A DNA stretch of 64,000 bases. Source: Roseovarius nubinhibens ISM (lineage in GTDB: Bacteria > Pseudomonadota > Alphaproteobacteria > Rhodobacterales > Rhodobacteraceae). The number at the start of each line of letters is the position of its first letter. Within the stretch, counting starts at the first letter, position 1. The notes under the pieces are model-generated. The model worked only from the letters and a program-made list of their open reading frames with translations. It was not told the origin of the DNA and did not search any database. Positions 23,522 to 32,288 of this stretch are shown here, piece by piece. Position numbers and translations under genes: made by a program. The stretch lies in the NCBI RefSeq assembly GCF_000152625.1, contig NZ_CH724156.1, positions 1,186,966-1,250,965 on the forward strand, read 5' to 3'.

Positions 23522-25456
23522 ATGACCACCGAGAAAACCTATCGCCAGACACAGGACGGCCCCCGTGCCGACGCCATGACCATGGCCGGGCTCAACCTGA
23601 TCCAGCAGGCGCTCACCATCTATGATGCCGAGCTCCGGCTCGCCGTGTGCAACGTCCGCTTTCAACAGATGTTCGACCTGCCCGACTGGCTGGTGACCCC
23701 GGGGGCGAGCTTTGACGACACGATCCGCTTTCTCGCCAAACGCGGCGATTATGGCGATGTGGGCGAGATAGAGCCCTTTGTGCGCGGCCGCGTCGATGTC
23801 GCCCGCGCGTTCAAGCCGCATTACATGGAACGCACCCGCGCCAATGGCCGGACGATCTCGGTCGAAGGCTCGCCCCTGCCCGAGGGCGGCTGGGTCACCG
23901 TCTATACCGACATCACCCGGACCAAGCGGCAAGAGGCGCTGCTGCGCGCCCGCTCGGACGAGCTCTCGGATCAGCTCTCGGGCTATTCCGAGGAACTCAC
24001 CGCCTCCAACCGGCAACTCGAGGCGACCATCACCGCCCTCGAACATGCCCAGCGCCAGCTCACCGCCTCCGAGGCCCGCGCCCGGCTCACCACCGAAATG
24101 ATGCCGGCCCATATCGCCCATGTCGGGCCCGACGGGCTCTATACCTATTCCAACCGGCGGCTCACCTCGGTGATGCCGGGCAGCAAATCCGACATTCTCG
24201 GCCTCACCGTGGCCGAGGCGCTCGGCCCCGCCGCCTATGCCGCGATCAAGCCCCGGCTCGAACAGGCCTTTGCCGGCACCGCCTCGATCTTCGAGTTCAC
24301 CCATCAGCCGAGCTCGCGCCGCATCCGCGCCGCCTTCACCCCCGATGGCCAGACCGGCGGCGTCTATATCCTGTCGATGGACATCACTGAGGAAACCCAG
24401 ACCCGCGCCGCCCTGCAACAGACCCGCCGCCGCGAAGTCGCGGCCCAGCTCACCTCCGGCATGGCGCATGATTTCTCCAACCTGCTGACCATCATCCTCG
24501 GGCTGCAATCGCGGCTCGCCCGGCTCGGCCTGCCCGACCCCGCGCCCGAGCTGATCGAGGCCACCCATGCCGCCGCCCGGCGCGGGGGCGATCTGCTCAA
24601 CCGCATCGCCGACATGACCGGCGAACGCGAACACACGCCCGAACCGGTGCACCTGCCCGGCTTCTTCCGCGATCTCGAACCGCTGGCCCGCTCGACCCTG
24701 CCCGAGGCGGTGGGTTTCACGGCCGAGAACACGCTCGGCGACGCCACCCTGATGCTCGACCCGGCGATGTTGCAGGATTCTCTCCTGAACCTCGTGCTCA
24801 ACGCCCGCGACGCCTGTGGCGGGGCCGGGCGCATCACCCTGACCGCCCGGCGGGTGCAGGACACCTGGGTCGATTTCTCGGTGACAGACACCGGCCCCGG
24901 CTTTTCCGACACCGCCCGCGAACGCGCGTTCGAGCCGTTCTTTACCACCAAGGGCGACGACGGCTCGGGGCTCGGGCTGGTGATGGTCTATGACATGACC
25001 AAACTCGCGGGCGGCCGCGTCACCCTCGCCAACACCGGCAGTGGCGCGCAGGTGACGCTCCGCCTGCCGCTCCGCGTCGCCCCCGATCCGGTCGAGGCCG
25101 GGCTCATCCTGCTGCTCGAAGACACCGCCGAAATCCGCGACGCGCTGCGCGACATGCTGCGCGCTGATGGCCATGCGGTGATCGAGGCAAGCTCGGTGCC
25201 CGAGGCCCGCGAATTGCTCGCCGGTCTGCCCGAGATTTCGGCGCTCCTGTCGGACATCGTGCTCGAAGGCGAGGAAACCGGGCTCGACCTTATCCGCAAC
25301 CTGCCGCGCGACGGGCTGCCGGTCATCCTGATGACCTCGCTGCCCCCCGACGACCCCCGCCATGCCGAGGCCCGCGATCTCGCCCCGGTGCTGCGCAAGC
25401 CGGTGACACCGGCCCGGCTGCGCGCCCTCCTGAGCCAGAAGGATTGCCCCCGATGA
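23522..25456 (+). CDS. Hybrid sensor histidine kinase with PAS domain and C-terminal receiver
   Basis: A 644-residue soluble kinase without membrane helices. Domain order: PAS-7-like N-terminus (about 15-140, LTIYDAELRLAVCNVRFQQMF), coiled-coil (about 140-195), second PAS-like domain (about 195-300), dimerisation domain with phospho-acceptor H316 in GMAHDFSNLL, HATPase with NARDAC, DTGPGFS and GSGLGLVMVYD, and a receiver (about 530-640) with likely phospho-Asp D578. It overlaps the OmpR-type regulator by 4 bp. It is divergent from the ligase/HAAT operon and may regulate it; that link is inferred from position only. Confidence 0.9.
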   Translation: MTTEKTYRQTQDGPRADAMTMAGLNLIQQALTIYDAELRLAVCNVRFQQMFDLPDWLVTPGASFDDTIRFLAKRGDYGDVGEIEPFVRGRVDVARAFKPHYMERTRANGRTISVEGSPLPEGGWVTVYTDITRTKRQEALLRARSDELSDQLSGYSEELTASNRQLEATITALEHAQRQLTASEARARLTTEMMPAHIAHVGPDGLYTYSNRRLTSVMPGSKSDILGLTVAEALGPAAYAAIKPRLEQAFAGTASIFEFTHQPSSRRIRAAFTPDGQTGGVYILSMDITEETQTRAALQQTRRREVAAQLTSGMAHDFSNLLTIILGLQSRLARLGLPDPAPELIEATHAAARRGGDLLNRIADMTGEREHTPEPVHLPGFFRDLEPLARSTLPEAVGFTAENTLGDATLMLDPAMLQDSLLNLVLNARDACGGAGRITLTARRVQDTWVDFSVTDTGPGFSDTARERAFEPFFTTKGDDGSGLGLVMVYDMTKLAGGRVTLANTGSGAQVTLRLPLRVAPDPVEAGLILLLEDTAEIRDALRDMLRADGHAVIEASSVPEARELLAGLPEISALLSDIVLEGEETGLDLIRNLPRDGLPVILMTSLPPDDPRHAEARDLAPVLRKPVTPARLRALLSQKDCPR

Positions 25457-26154
25457 CCGCCCCCCTTGTCGCCATTCTCGATGACGAACCCGAGATCCGC
25501 ACCATGCTGGCCGACGCGCTGGACGAGGCCGGGTTTCGCACCGTCTCCTTTGGCCGCGCCACCGAATTCGAGGCCTCGCTCAACACCACCGTGCCCGATG
25601 TCTGCCTCGTCGACCTGTCGCTGCCCGACCGTGACGGGCTGTCGCTCGTGCATCGGCTGGCGCTGGAAAAAGGCGCCATCGTCATCATCATCTCGGGCCG
25701 CGCGCAGGTCCGCGACCGGGTGACCGGGCTCGAACTCGGCGCCGATGACTATATCATCAAACCTTTCGACCCGACCGAGGTGGTGGCCCGTATCCGCGCC
25801 CGCCTGCGCCGCGATGTGGCCACGCCAAGCGGTCAGGATCAGGCCCATTTCGCCGGATGGGTGGCGCGGTTCGACCGCTTCGTTCTGGAACGCGAGGATG
25901 GCAGCGAAACCGCCTTCTCCCACGCCGAGGGCGAGGTGCTGCGCCTCTTTCTCGAACGGCCCAAGCGGCTCATCACCCGGCAATCAATGCTCGAAACCTT
26001 GGGCGGCAGCGCCGGGGACAGCTTTGATCGGGCGATGGATGTGCGCATCTCGCGGCTGCGCACCAAGCTCTGTGAAGACCCGAAGAACCCGAAACTGATC
26101 AAGACGATCTATGGCGCGGGCTATATCTTTCTGGCGGATGTGACATGGTCCTGA
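25453..26154 (+). CDS. OmpR-family response regulator
   Basis: A 233-residue regulator. The receiver domain has acidic DDEPE, phospho-acceptor D54 in CLVDLSLPDRDG and Lys in DDYIIKPFDP. The C-terminal winged helix has the family-typical MDVRISRLRTKL and IKTIYGAGYIFL. The ATG at 25453 overlaps the stop of the histidine kinase gene (ATGA), so I use it instead of an upstream TTG. It is the obvious partner of that kinase. OmpR-family proteins such as PhoB bind 11-bp direct repeats, and an 11-bp-period array (26170-26208) begins 16 bp after the stop codon. Confidence 0.92.
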   Translation: MTAPLVAILDDEPEIRTMLADALDEAGFRTVSFGRATEFEASLNTTVPDVCLVDLSLPDRDGLSLVHRLALEKGAIVIIISGRAQVRDRVTGLELGADDYIIKPFDPTEVVARIRARLRRDVATPSGQDQAHFAGWVARFDRFVLEREDGSETAFSHAEGEVLRLFLERPKRLITRQSMLETLGGSAGDSFDRAMDVRISRLRTKLCEDPKNPKLIKTIYGAGYIFLADVTWS

Positions 26155-26169
26155 CGGGCCGAAATCTGC

Positions 26170-26208
26170 ACCGTCGCTTTACTGTCGTTTTACCGACGCA
26201 TTACCGAC
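26170..26208 (+). repeat. 11-bp-period direct-repeat array, copy B
   Basis: Four hexamers ACCGTC, ACTGTC, ACCGAC and ACCGAC start exactly 11 bp apart at 26170, 26181, 26192 and 26203. The array nearly fills the 61-bp gap between the convergent ends of the response-regulator gene and the coiled-coil membrane protein gene. With convergent genes there is no adjacent promoter for it to serve in the usual way. Confidence 0.82.
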
Positions 26209-26215
26209 CCGGCAT

Positions 26216-26533
26216 TTAGCCCCGTTCGAGCTGCGCCCGCATCACTTCGGCTTCCTGCCGCGCCTCGCGCAGACCTTCCATCGTGGCCGCCAATTCCGCC
26301 TCGGTCTGGTTGAGCTGATTGGTCAGTTCCGCCTCGCGCTGCTGCAGATAGGTGATCGCCTGATCGCGCGTCTCCTCGGCCTCGTGAAGCTCCTGCGCCA
26401 TCCGGTCAAGCTCGCCCATCTCGGACTGATTGACCCGAATGAACCGATGCACCAGCCAATTGGCAAACCACCCGAGACAGAATGCAACGAACAGGATGAT
26501 CGCAGTGGCGATGATAAATTCAGTTCTGTTCAT
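26216..26533 (-). CDS. Small membrane-anchored coiled-coil protein
   Basis: A 105-residue protein with one N-terminal transmembrane helix (IIATAIILFVAFCLGWFANWLV) followed by a Glu/Gln-rich coiled coil of about 65 residues. The ATG at 26533 overlaps the last codons of the OmpA-like gene by 14 bp, so the pair is translationally coupled and probably works together at the envelope. I do not recognise a named family. Confidence 0.75.
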   Translation of the reverse strand: MNRTEFIIATAIILFVAFCLGWFANWLVHRFIRVNQSEMGELDRMAQELHEAEETRDQAITYLQQREAELTNQLNQTEAELAATMEGLREARQEAEVMRAQLERG

Positions 26534-28436
26534 CGGTCGGCTCGCCCTGCTCGGTCTCGTTGTCTGCTTGTTCTTCTTCGCCTTGTTCTTCAAGGCTTTC
26601 AAGACCCGTTTGCCGCTCTTTGACCGGTTCCGGCTTGATCAGGTGGAATTCGATACGCCGATTGGCCTCGCGCCCCTCGTCACTGTCATTGTCCGCGATA
26701 GGGTCGTTTTCGCCATAGCCCACGGCCTCATAGGTCGAGGTGATGACCCGCCGCATCCGCAGCCCGTCAAGCACCGCCCGCGCCCGGTTCTCGCTGAGCT
26801 GCTGGTTCATGCTCTCGCGGCCCTGACTGTCGGTATAACCCGCGATCTCGAGCTTGATTTCCCCGCATTTCTTGAGGATTTCGGCAATATCATCGAGGAT
26901 CGCCGCCCCGTTGGAATCGAGCTTGTCGGACCCCGGCTCAAAGTTGATCTTGCGCTCCGCCACGATGAGCTGAATCTTCGACACGCATTCCTCCGGCGTC
27001 GGCAGCGCCGCAATCGGATCGAGCACTTCCTGATAGGTCACATCGATCTCGAACTGCCCCCGCTCGCCCAGCGTTTCGGCCAGAAACCCAGAGATCTGCG
27101 CGCTCGCGTCCTTGTTACCGGTGTTGCCCGTCACATCGATCGAATCCGGCGTCACCGTCACCGCGCCATTCTCGAGATAGGACAGCGATTCCAGCCCCGC
27201 CAGCACCCGCACCGGCCAATCCGCCGGCAGCCCCTCGACCACCCGCGCCTTGGTATGCACCCCGGCCGAGCTGAACCGCGCCCGGGCAAAACTGTCCACC
27301 GTCTCGCGCAGCTTGTCACTGCCCAGACGCCCGCGCAGCTGCACCAGCCCCTCGGGCGACAGGGTCGCCACGAACTCGGGGATCACCACCTCGGCATCGG
27401 TCGGCGGCGGCGGCAGCACCGCATGCAGCGCGAACACATCCGGCAGCGCGGTCTCAAGCCCGCCCACCACATCGTCGAAACTCTTTTCCTCGATCCCCTG
27501 CAGCGCGATCAGCGAAATATCGGCATCCGAAAAGGTCACCGACCCGCCGCCCAGATCCTTCACCGCCTTGATCGCAAGCTCGGCCGCCCGGCCCCATTGC
27601 GGGCTCGGCACGCCGAGACCGATGGTGCAATCGATACTGCCCTCAAGCCCGACCTCGCGCGCCGTGGCAATGATCCGCCGCCGCGCCTCTTCGGTATCGG
27701 CGGAACAGGCGTCGAACCGGGCCTCGCCCTCCTCGATCAGAAACCGCAGCGTGAACGGCGTGATCACCGGGCGCGGCGCCGAAATGTCTGTGATCAGCCG
27801 CACATTCTTGGGCACCCGCCGCGCCAGCTCCGCCTCGAGCTTGCGCTTGGCCTCCGGGCTGTCGGTCATCGCGGTCACCGACACCCGCCCCGCCTCGACC
27901 GAAATCTTGGCGCGCGGCAACTCGTCGAGCTTGGCCACCGCATAGTTGAGCGCCGCGGTCCAGCCATCGGGCACCGGGTAATCCGCCCGGTCGATGAAAT
28001 CGGTGATATTGGTATCGCCCGCCACTTCGCCGACCTTGGACATCAGCGCCTCGACATCCGACGCCGCCGGCATCAACCCGATGAGCGAAATCCCCGCATC
28101 ATTGCGCAGGATCTCGACGGAAAACCGCGGCGGCGCGATCTCGGCCGCATCCTCGACGAGCATCTGGTCGATCACCCGCGTCGCATCCACAACGCCGCCC
28201 GCCACTGAAATCGCCTTGAACCGCGTGGCCTCTGTCGGCGCAGTTCCCGCAAGGAACACCTGAAGCCCGTCGGCATCCACCTCGGCCCAGCTCATATCCG
28301 CCAGATCAAGCGCCCGCCGCACGTCACGACGCGAATTGTCCTCGATCACCCCCGCCGAAAACCCGGCGGCGACCACCGCAATGATGGCGGCCGCGAAAAA
28401 CGTTCCGGCAATGGCGAAGATGGAAGAAAGGCGCAT
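26520..28436 (-). CDS. OmpA-like envelope protein with BON-like N-terminal region
   Basis: A 638-residue protein with an N-terminal signal-anchor (MRLSSIFAIAGTFFAAAIIAVVAAGF), a long central region with BON-like repeats (for example DADGLQVFLAGTAPTEATRFKA) and a C-terminal OmpA domain of about 120 residues. The peptidoglycan-contact signature is EIAGYTDSQGRESMNQQLSENRA. It is likely anchored in the inner membrane and binds peptidoglycan. The start is uncertain: ATGs at 28445 and 28436 both lack a strong ribosome-binding site, and I prefer 28436 for its signal-anchor. A Glu/Gln-rich tail overlaps the next gene. Confidence 0.85.
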   Translation of the reverse strand: MRLSSIFAIAGTFFAAAIIAVVAAGFSAGVIEDNSRRDVRRALDLADMSWAEVDADGLQVFLAGTAPTEATRFKAISVAGGVVDATRVIDQMLVEDAAEIAPPRFSVEILRNDAGISLIGLMPAASDVEALMSKVGEVAGDTNITDFIDRADYPVPDGWTAALNYAVAKLDELPRAKISVEAGRVSVTAMTDSPEAKRKLEAELARRVPKNVRLITDISAPRPVITPFTLRFLIEEGEARFDACSADTEEARRRIIATAREVGLEGSIDCTIGLGVPSPQWGRAAELAIKAVKDLGGGSVTFSDADISLIALQGIEEKSFDDVVGGLETALPDVFALHAVLPPPPTDAEVVIPEFVATLSPEGLVQLRGRLGSDKLRETVDSFARARFSSAGVHTKARVVEGLPADWPVRVLAGLESLSYLENGAVTVTPDSIDVTGNTGNKDASAQISGFLAETLGERGQFEIDVTYQEVLDPIAALPTPEECVSKIQLIVAERKINFEPGSDKLDSNGAAILDDIAEILKKCGEIKLEIAGYTDSQGRESMNQQLSENRARAVLDGLRMRRVITSTYEAVGYGENDPIADNDSDEGREANRRIEFHLIKPEPVKERQTGLESLEEQGEEEQADNETEQGEPTDEQN

Positions 28437-28548
28437 CGCTTGCATACCTATAGGAAACGGGCGGCACTGCGCCCCACACATACTCGTCCAGCAGGCAAGC
28501 CTGAGCTGGCCCGCCTCACTGTTTAGGGGGATCGCCCCGTGAATTCAA

Positions 28549-29514
28549 TCAGATGAGCAGAGCGATGGCGAAAATCGGCAAAGGCAGCAAACCCGCGTCC
28601 CTGTTGGACCGAAAGAGCCGGATCAGCACAGCGCCATCTTCGGCGTCGAACTGTCGCAGCTGCCAGAACATATGCATCCCGAACGCCCAGGGCGCGATCA
28701 GCGCCACCAGACGCGCCATCGGATCGCCGCCCTGCGTCGCCACGATCACCGCCGCCATCATTAGGATCACCGCCACCACGAGGAACCTTGCGAGCCACGC
28801 AGGCGTCCGCTCGGCAAAGAGCCGCGCCGTCGATTTCACCCCGATGATCGCATCGTCCTCGGCATCCTGATGGGCATAGATCGTGTCGTAAAACAGCGTC
28901 CAGGCGATCCCCGACAGATAGAGCAGCACCGGCGCAAGGCCGAGCGACCCGACATGCGCCACCCAGAGCATGAGCGCCCCCCAGTTAAAGGCAATGCCCA
29001 GAAACACCTGCGGCCACCATGTGAACCGCTTGGCAAAGGGATAGATCGCCACCGGACCGAGCGACAGGACCCCCATGAGGATCGCCGCGCTGTTGAAGCT
29101 GAGCAGGATCACCAGACCGAGCAAGAGCTGCAGCCCGAGCCAGACAAACGCCCCGCGCAGCGACACCTGCCCCGACGGGATCGGCCGCGACGCGGTCCGC
29201 GCCACCGACCCGTCGATATGCCGGTCGGTGATGTCATTCCAGGTACAGCCCGCCCCGCGCATCACAAAGGCCCCGATCGCGCTGGCCACAAAGAGCCACA
29301 GATCGCCCCAGCCCGCCTGCCCCGTGTGCAGCATCGCCAGCAAGAGCCCCCACCAGCACGGCAAGAGCAAGAGCCATGTGCCGATCGGCCGATCCGCCCG
29401 GCTGAGCCGGAGATAGCCGCGCGACCACGCCGGCGCATAGAGATCGACCCAATTGCCTTTCGGCGCGTCGGAAACTTGGCCCGCCGCCTCTGGCGTATCC
29501 TGCGGTACGGTCAT
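28549..29514 (-). CDS. ubiA: 4-hydroxybenzoate polyprenyltransferase UbiA
   Basis: Integral membrane prenyltransferase that attaches the polyprenyl tail to 4-hydroxybenzoate in ubiquinone synthesis. The 321-residue protein shows both Asp-rich motifs of the UbiA family: NDITDRHIDGSV and YAHQDAEDDAI, with about 8 membrane helices. SRPIPSG after the first motif is typical. The ATG at 29514 is preceded by a GAGGGGGAA-type site. Its start abuts the divergent rsmE gene with almost no intergenic space. Confidence 0.94.
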   Translation of the reverse strand: MTVPQDTPEAAGQVSDAPKGNWVDLYAPAWSRGYLRLSRADRPIGTWLLLLPCWWGLLLAMLHTGQAGWGDLWLFVASAIGAFVMRGAGCTWNDITDRHIDGSVARTASRPIPSGQVSLRGAFVWLGLQLLLGLVILLSFNSAAILMGVLSLGPVAIYPFAKRFTWWPQVFLGIAFNWGALMLWVAHVGSLGLAPVLLYLSGIAWTLFYDTIYAHQDAEDDAIIGVKSTARLFAERTPAWLARFLVVAVILMMAAVIVATQGGDPMARLVALIAPWAFGMHMFWQLRQFDAEDGAVLIRLFRSNRDAGLLPLPIFAIALLI

Positions 29515-29526
29515 ATGTTCCCCCTC

Positions 29527-30294
29527 ATGAGCGCGACAAAGATCAGATTGTATGTAGATCACCCGCTGGGGGCGGGGCAATCGGTTCCTGTGGACCGGGA
29601 TCAGGCGAATTACCTGTTCAACGTGATGCGGCTGGATCAGGGCGCGTCGGTCACCCTCTTCAACGGGCGCGACGGCGCATGGCGCGCCGAGGTGGCCGAA
29701 CGTGGCAAACGCGGCGGCGCGCTTCAGGTCGCGGAACAGACCGCGCCGCAGCGCAACCCGCCCGATCTCTGGCTGCTCTTCGCTCCGATCAAGAAGGCGC
29801 GCACCGATTTCATCGTCGAAAAAGCCGCCGAAATGGGCGCCTCGCGCATCTTGCCGGTGCAGACCGAGTTCACCAATTCCGAACGCATCCGGCAGGACCG
29901 GCTACAGGCCCATGCCATCGAGGCCGCCGAGCAATGCGGCGGCACCTTCGTGCCCGAAGTGGCCGATCTGGCGCGGCTCGACCGGCTTTTGTCGGACTGG
30001 CCCGAGGAGCGCCAGCTTATGTTCTGCGACGAGGCGCTTTTTGACCGGCCCAGCCCGCTCACCAATGGCGATGCGACCAGCAGCGGCACCGGCACACCTT
30101 GGGCCATTCTCATCGGCCCCGAGGGCGGCTTTTCCGACGCCGAGCGCAGCCGCCTCCACGCCCTGCCCTTCGCCCACCCGGTAAGCCTCGGCCCGCGCAT
30201 CCTGCGCGCCGACACCGCCGCCGTCGCCGCCATGACCCTCTGGCAGGACCGTCTTGGCGACTGGACCGCGCCCAACTCGGACCCGGTCCGGTGA
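29527..30294 (+). CDS. rsmE: 16S rRNA (uracil-1498-N3)-methyltransferase RsmE
   Basis: SPOUT-superfamily methyltransferase modifying U1498 of 16S rRNA. The 255-residue protein has the SAM-binding knot motifs ILIGPEGGFSDAE and SLGPRILRADTA near the C-terminus and an N-terminal PUA-like domain (LFNVMRLDQGASVTLFNG). An in-frame ATG at 29515, directly abutting the ubiA start, would add 4 residues; neither start has a clear ribosome-binding site. The stop overlaps the next gene by 4 bp (GTGA). Confidence 0.93.
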   Translation: MSATKIRLYVDHPLGAGQSVPVDRDQANYLFNVMRLDQGASVTLFNGRDGAWRAEVAERGKRGGALQVAEQTAPQRNPPDLWLLFAPIKKARTDFIVEKAAEMGASRILPVQTEFTNSERIRQDRLQAHAIEAAEQCGGTFVPEVADLARLDRLLSDWPEERQLMFCDEALFDRPSPLTNGDATSSGTGTPWAILIGPEGGFSDAERSRLHALPFAHPVSLGPRILRADTAAVAAMTLWQDRLGDWTAPNSDPVR

Positions 30295-30821
30295 TCCGCC
30301 CCGCGGCCCGGGCGGCGCTCTGGCGCTGGCGCGATGTGCTCGCGGGGCTGGCGGTTCTGGCGCTGGCGCTCTGGGCGGTGCTCGGCGCCTTTGGCATCCT
30401 CCACTGGCTCGGCTGGCTCGGCCTCGTGCTGGGCGCGGCGCTGGTCTGGACCGGCTGGCAGCGGCTGCGCTTTCACCGCGATGCCGACGGGCCGGGCGTG
30501 GTTTCCGTCACCGAAGGCCAGATCAGCTATTACGGGCCGCTCTCCGGCGGCGCGGTCGCCCGCTCCAACCTTTTGCGCCTGACCTATGACCCGACCGGCA
30601 AACCCGCCCATTGGGTGCTTGGCCATGATGGCGGACCGGACCTTCACATTCCCGTGACCGCCGCCGGGGCCGAGACGCTCTTTGATTTCTTCAGCAGCCT
30701 CCCCGGCCTGCGCATGGAACAGCTTTTGCGCGTCACCACGGGCCCCGGCACCACGCCCACCCGCCTGTGGCAGCGCAACACCACCTCCCACGTGACCGAA
30801 CTCATCAGCAGATCACATTAA
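30291..30821 (+). CDS. Uncharacterised two-helix membrane protein
   Basis: A 176-residue protein starting at a GTG that overlaps the rsmE stop. Two adjacent transmembrane helices (DVLAGLAVLALALWAVLGAF and LGWLGLVLGAALVW) are followed by a soluble part of about 120 residues with a beta-rich pattern (SVTEGQISYYGPLSGGAVARSNLLRLTYD). I recognise no named domain. It lies between rsmE and gshA and is probably cotranscribed with rsmE. Confidence 0.78.
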   Translation: MIRPAARAALWRWRDVLAGLAVLALALWAVLGAFGILHWLGWLGLVLGAALVWTGWQRLRFHRDADGPGVVSVTEGQISYYGPLSGGAVARSNLLRLTYDPTGKPAHWVLGHDGGPDLHIPVTAAGAETLFDFFSSLPGLRMEQLLRVTTGPGTTPTRLWQRNTTSHVTELISRSH

Positions 30822-30898
30822 CATCATCACGGTCCTGCGCCTTGACACCCCCCGGTCTTGGCGGCACCACAGCCCGGACCCTTAACGCGGAGACAGCC

Positions 30899-32269
30899 AT
30901 GTCCATTCCCCAGTCCGGCGGCGGCCCGATCGAACACCACAGCCAACTGGCTGGCTATCTGGAAAGCGGCTGCAAACCGCGCGACGCATGGCGCATCGGC
31001 ACCGAACACGAGAAATTCGGCTATTGCCGCGACAGCCTCCTGCCGATCCCCTATGAGGGCGAGCGCAGCGTGCTGGCCGTGCTCGAAGGTCTGCGCGATG
31101 TCCACGGCTGGGCCCCGGTCGAGGAAAAGGGCAAGCTCATCGGCCTTGAAAAAGACGGCGCCAATGTGAGCCTCGAACCCGGCGGGCAGCTCGAACTCTC
31201 GGGTGCGCCGCTCGAAACCATCCACGAGACCTGTGACGAGGTGAACGCCCATCTGCGCGACGTGAAAGACATCGCCGACAAGGTGGGCGTCGGCTTTATC
31301 GGCCTCGGCGCCGCCCCGCAATGGAGCCATGAGCAAATGCCGCTCATGCCGAAGGGCCGCTACAAGCTGATGGATGCCTATATGCAAAAGGTCGGCACCA
31401 TGGGGCGCTCGATGATGCGCCGCACCTGCACCGTGCAGGTCAATCTCGACTTCGCCTCCGAGGCGGACATGGTGCAGAAACTGCGCGTCGCGCTGGCGCT
31501 ACAGCCGGTGGCCACCGCGCTCTTTGCCAATTCGCCCTTCTTCGATGGCAAGCCCAACGGCCACAAAAGCTGGCGCAGCCGCGTCTGGCGCGATCTCGAC
31601 GCCGACCGCACCGGCATGATGCCCTTCGTCTTTGACGAGGGCTTCGGGTTCGAGGCCTATGCCGAACACGCGCTCGATGTGCCGATGTATTTCGTCTACC
31701 GCGACGGCGAATATATCGACGCGCTGGGCCAGTCCTTCCGCGACTTCCTGCGCGGCGAACTGCCCGCACTGCCCGGCGAGAAACCGACGCTGAGCGATTG
31801 GGCCGACCATCTCACCACCCTCTTCCCCGAGGCGCGGATCAAGAAATTCATGGAAATGCGCGGTGCCGACGGCGGCCCGTGGCGGCGGCTCTGCGCCCTG
31901 CCCGCCTTCTGGGTCGGTCTGATGTATGATCAATCGAGCCTCGACGCCGCCTGGGATCTGGTCAAAGGCTGGGATGCCGAGACCCGCGACGCCCTGCGCG
32001 TGGCCGCCTCCGAACAGGCGCTGCAGGCCAAGGTCGGCGGGCTCAATATGCACGATCTCGCCCGCGAAGTGCTCGACATTTCCGAGGCCGGGCTCAAGGC
32101 CCGCGCCCGCCCCGGTGCCGGTGGCCTCGTCGCCGACGAGACCCATTTCCTCAACGCCCTGCGCGAAAGCGTCGAAAGCGGTCAGGTCCCCGCCGACGAG
32201 CTGCTCGAGAAATACAATGGCGAATGGGACGGCGATCTCGACCGGATCTACCCGGACTATTCCTACTGA
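30899..32269 (+). CDS. gshA: Glutamate-cysteine ligase
   Basis: First enzyme of glutathione synthesis (ATP + Glu + Cys). The 456-residue protein belongs to the alphaproteobacterial/plant-type group: RIGTEHEKFGY near residues 27-37, SLEPGGQLELSGAPLETIHETC, the conserved MMRRTCTVQVNLDF and NPF-like ANSPFFDGKPNG segments. The ATG at 30899 has GGAG upstream. The gap to the preceding gene is 77 bp. Confidence 0.94.
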   Translation: MSIPQSGGGPIEHHSQLAGYLESGCKPRDAWRIGTEHEKFGYCRDSLLPIPYEGERSVLAVLEGLRDVHGWAPVEEKGKLIGLEKDGANVSLEPGGQLELSGAPLETIHETCDEVNAHLRDVKDIADKVGVGFIGLGAAPQWSHEQMPLMPKGRYKLMDAYMQKVGTMGRSMMRRTCTVQVNLDFASEADMVQKLRVALALQPVATALFANSPFFDGKPNGHKSWRSRVWRDLDADRTGMMPFVFDEGFGFEAYAEHALDVPMYFVYRDGEYIDALGQSFRDFLRGELPALPGEKPTLSDWADHLTTLFPEARIKKFMEMRGADGGPWRRLCALPAFWVGLMYDQSSLDAAWDLVKGWDAETRDALRVAASEQALQAKVGGLNMHDLAREVLDISEAGLKARARPGAGGLVADETHFLNALRESVESGQVPADELLEKYNGEWDGDLDRIYPDYSY

Positions 32270-32288
32270 TTGGCAGGGCGGTGGCGCC

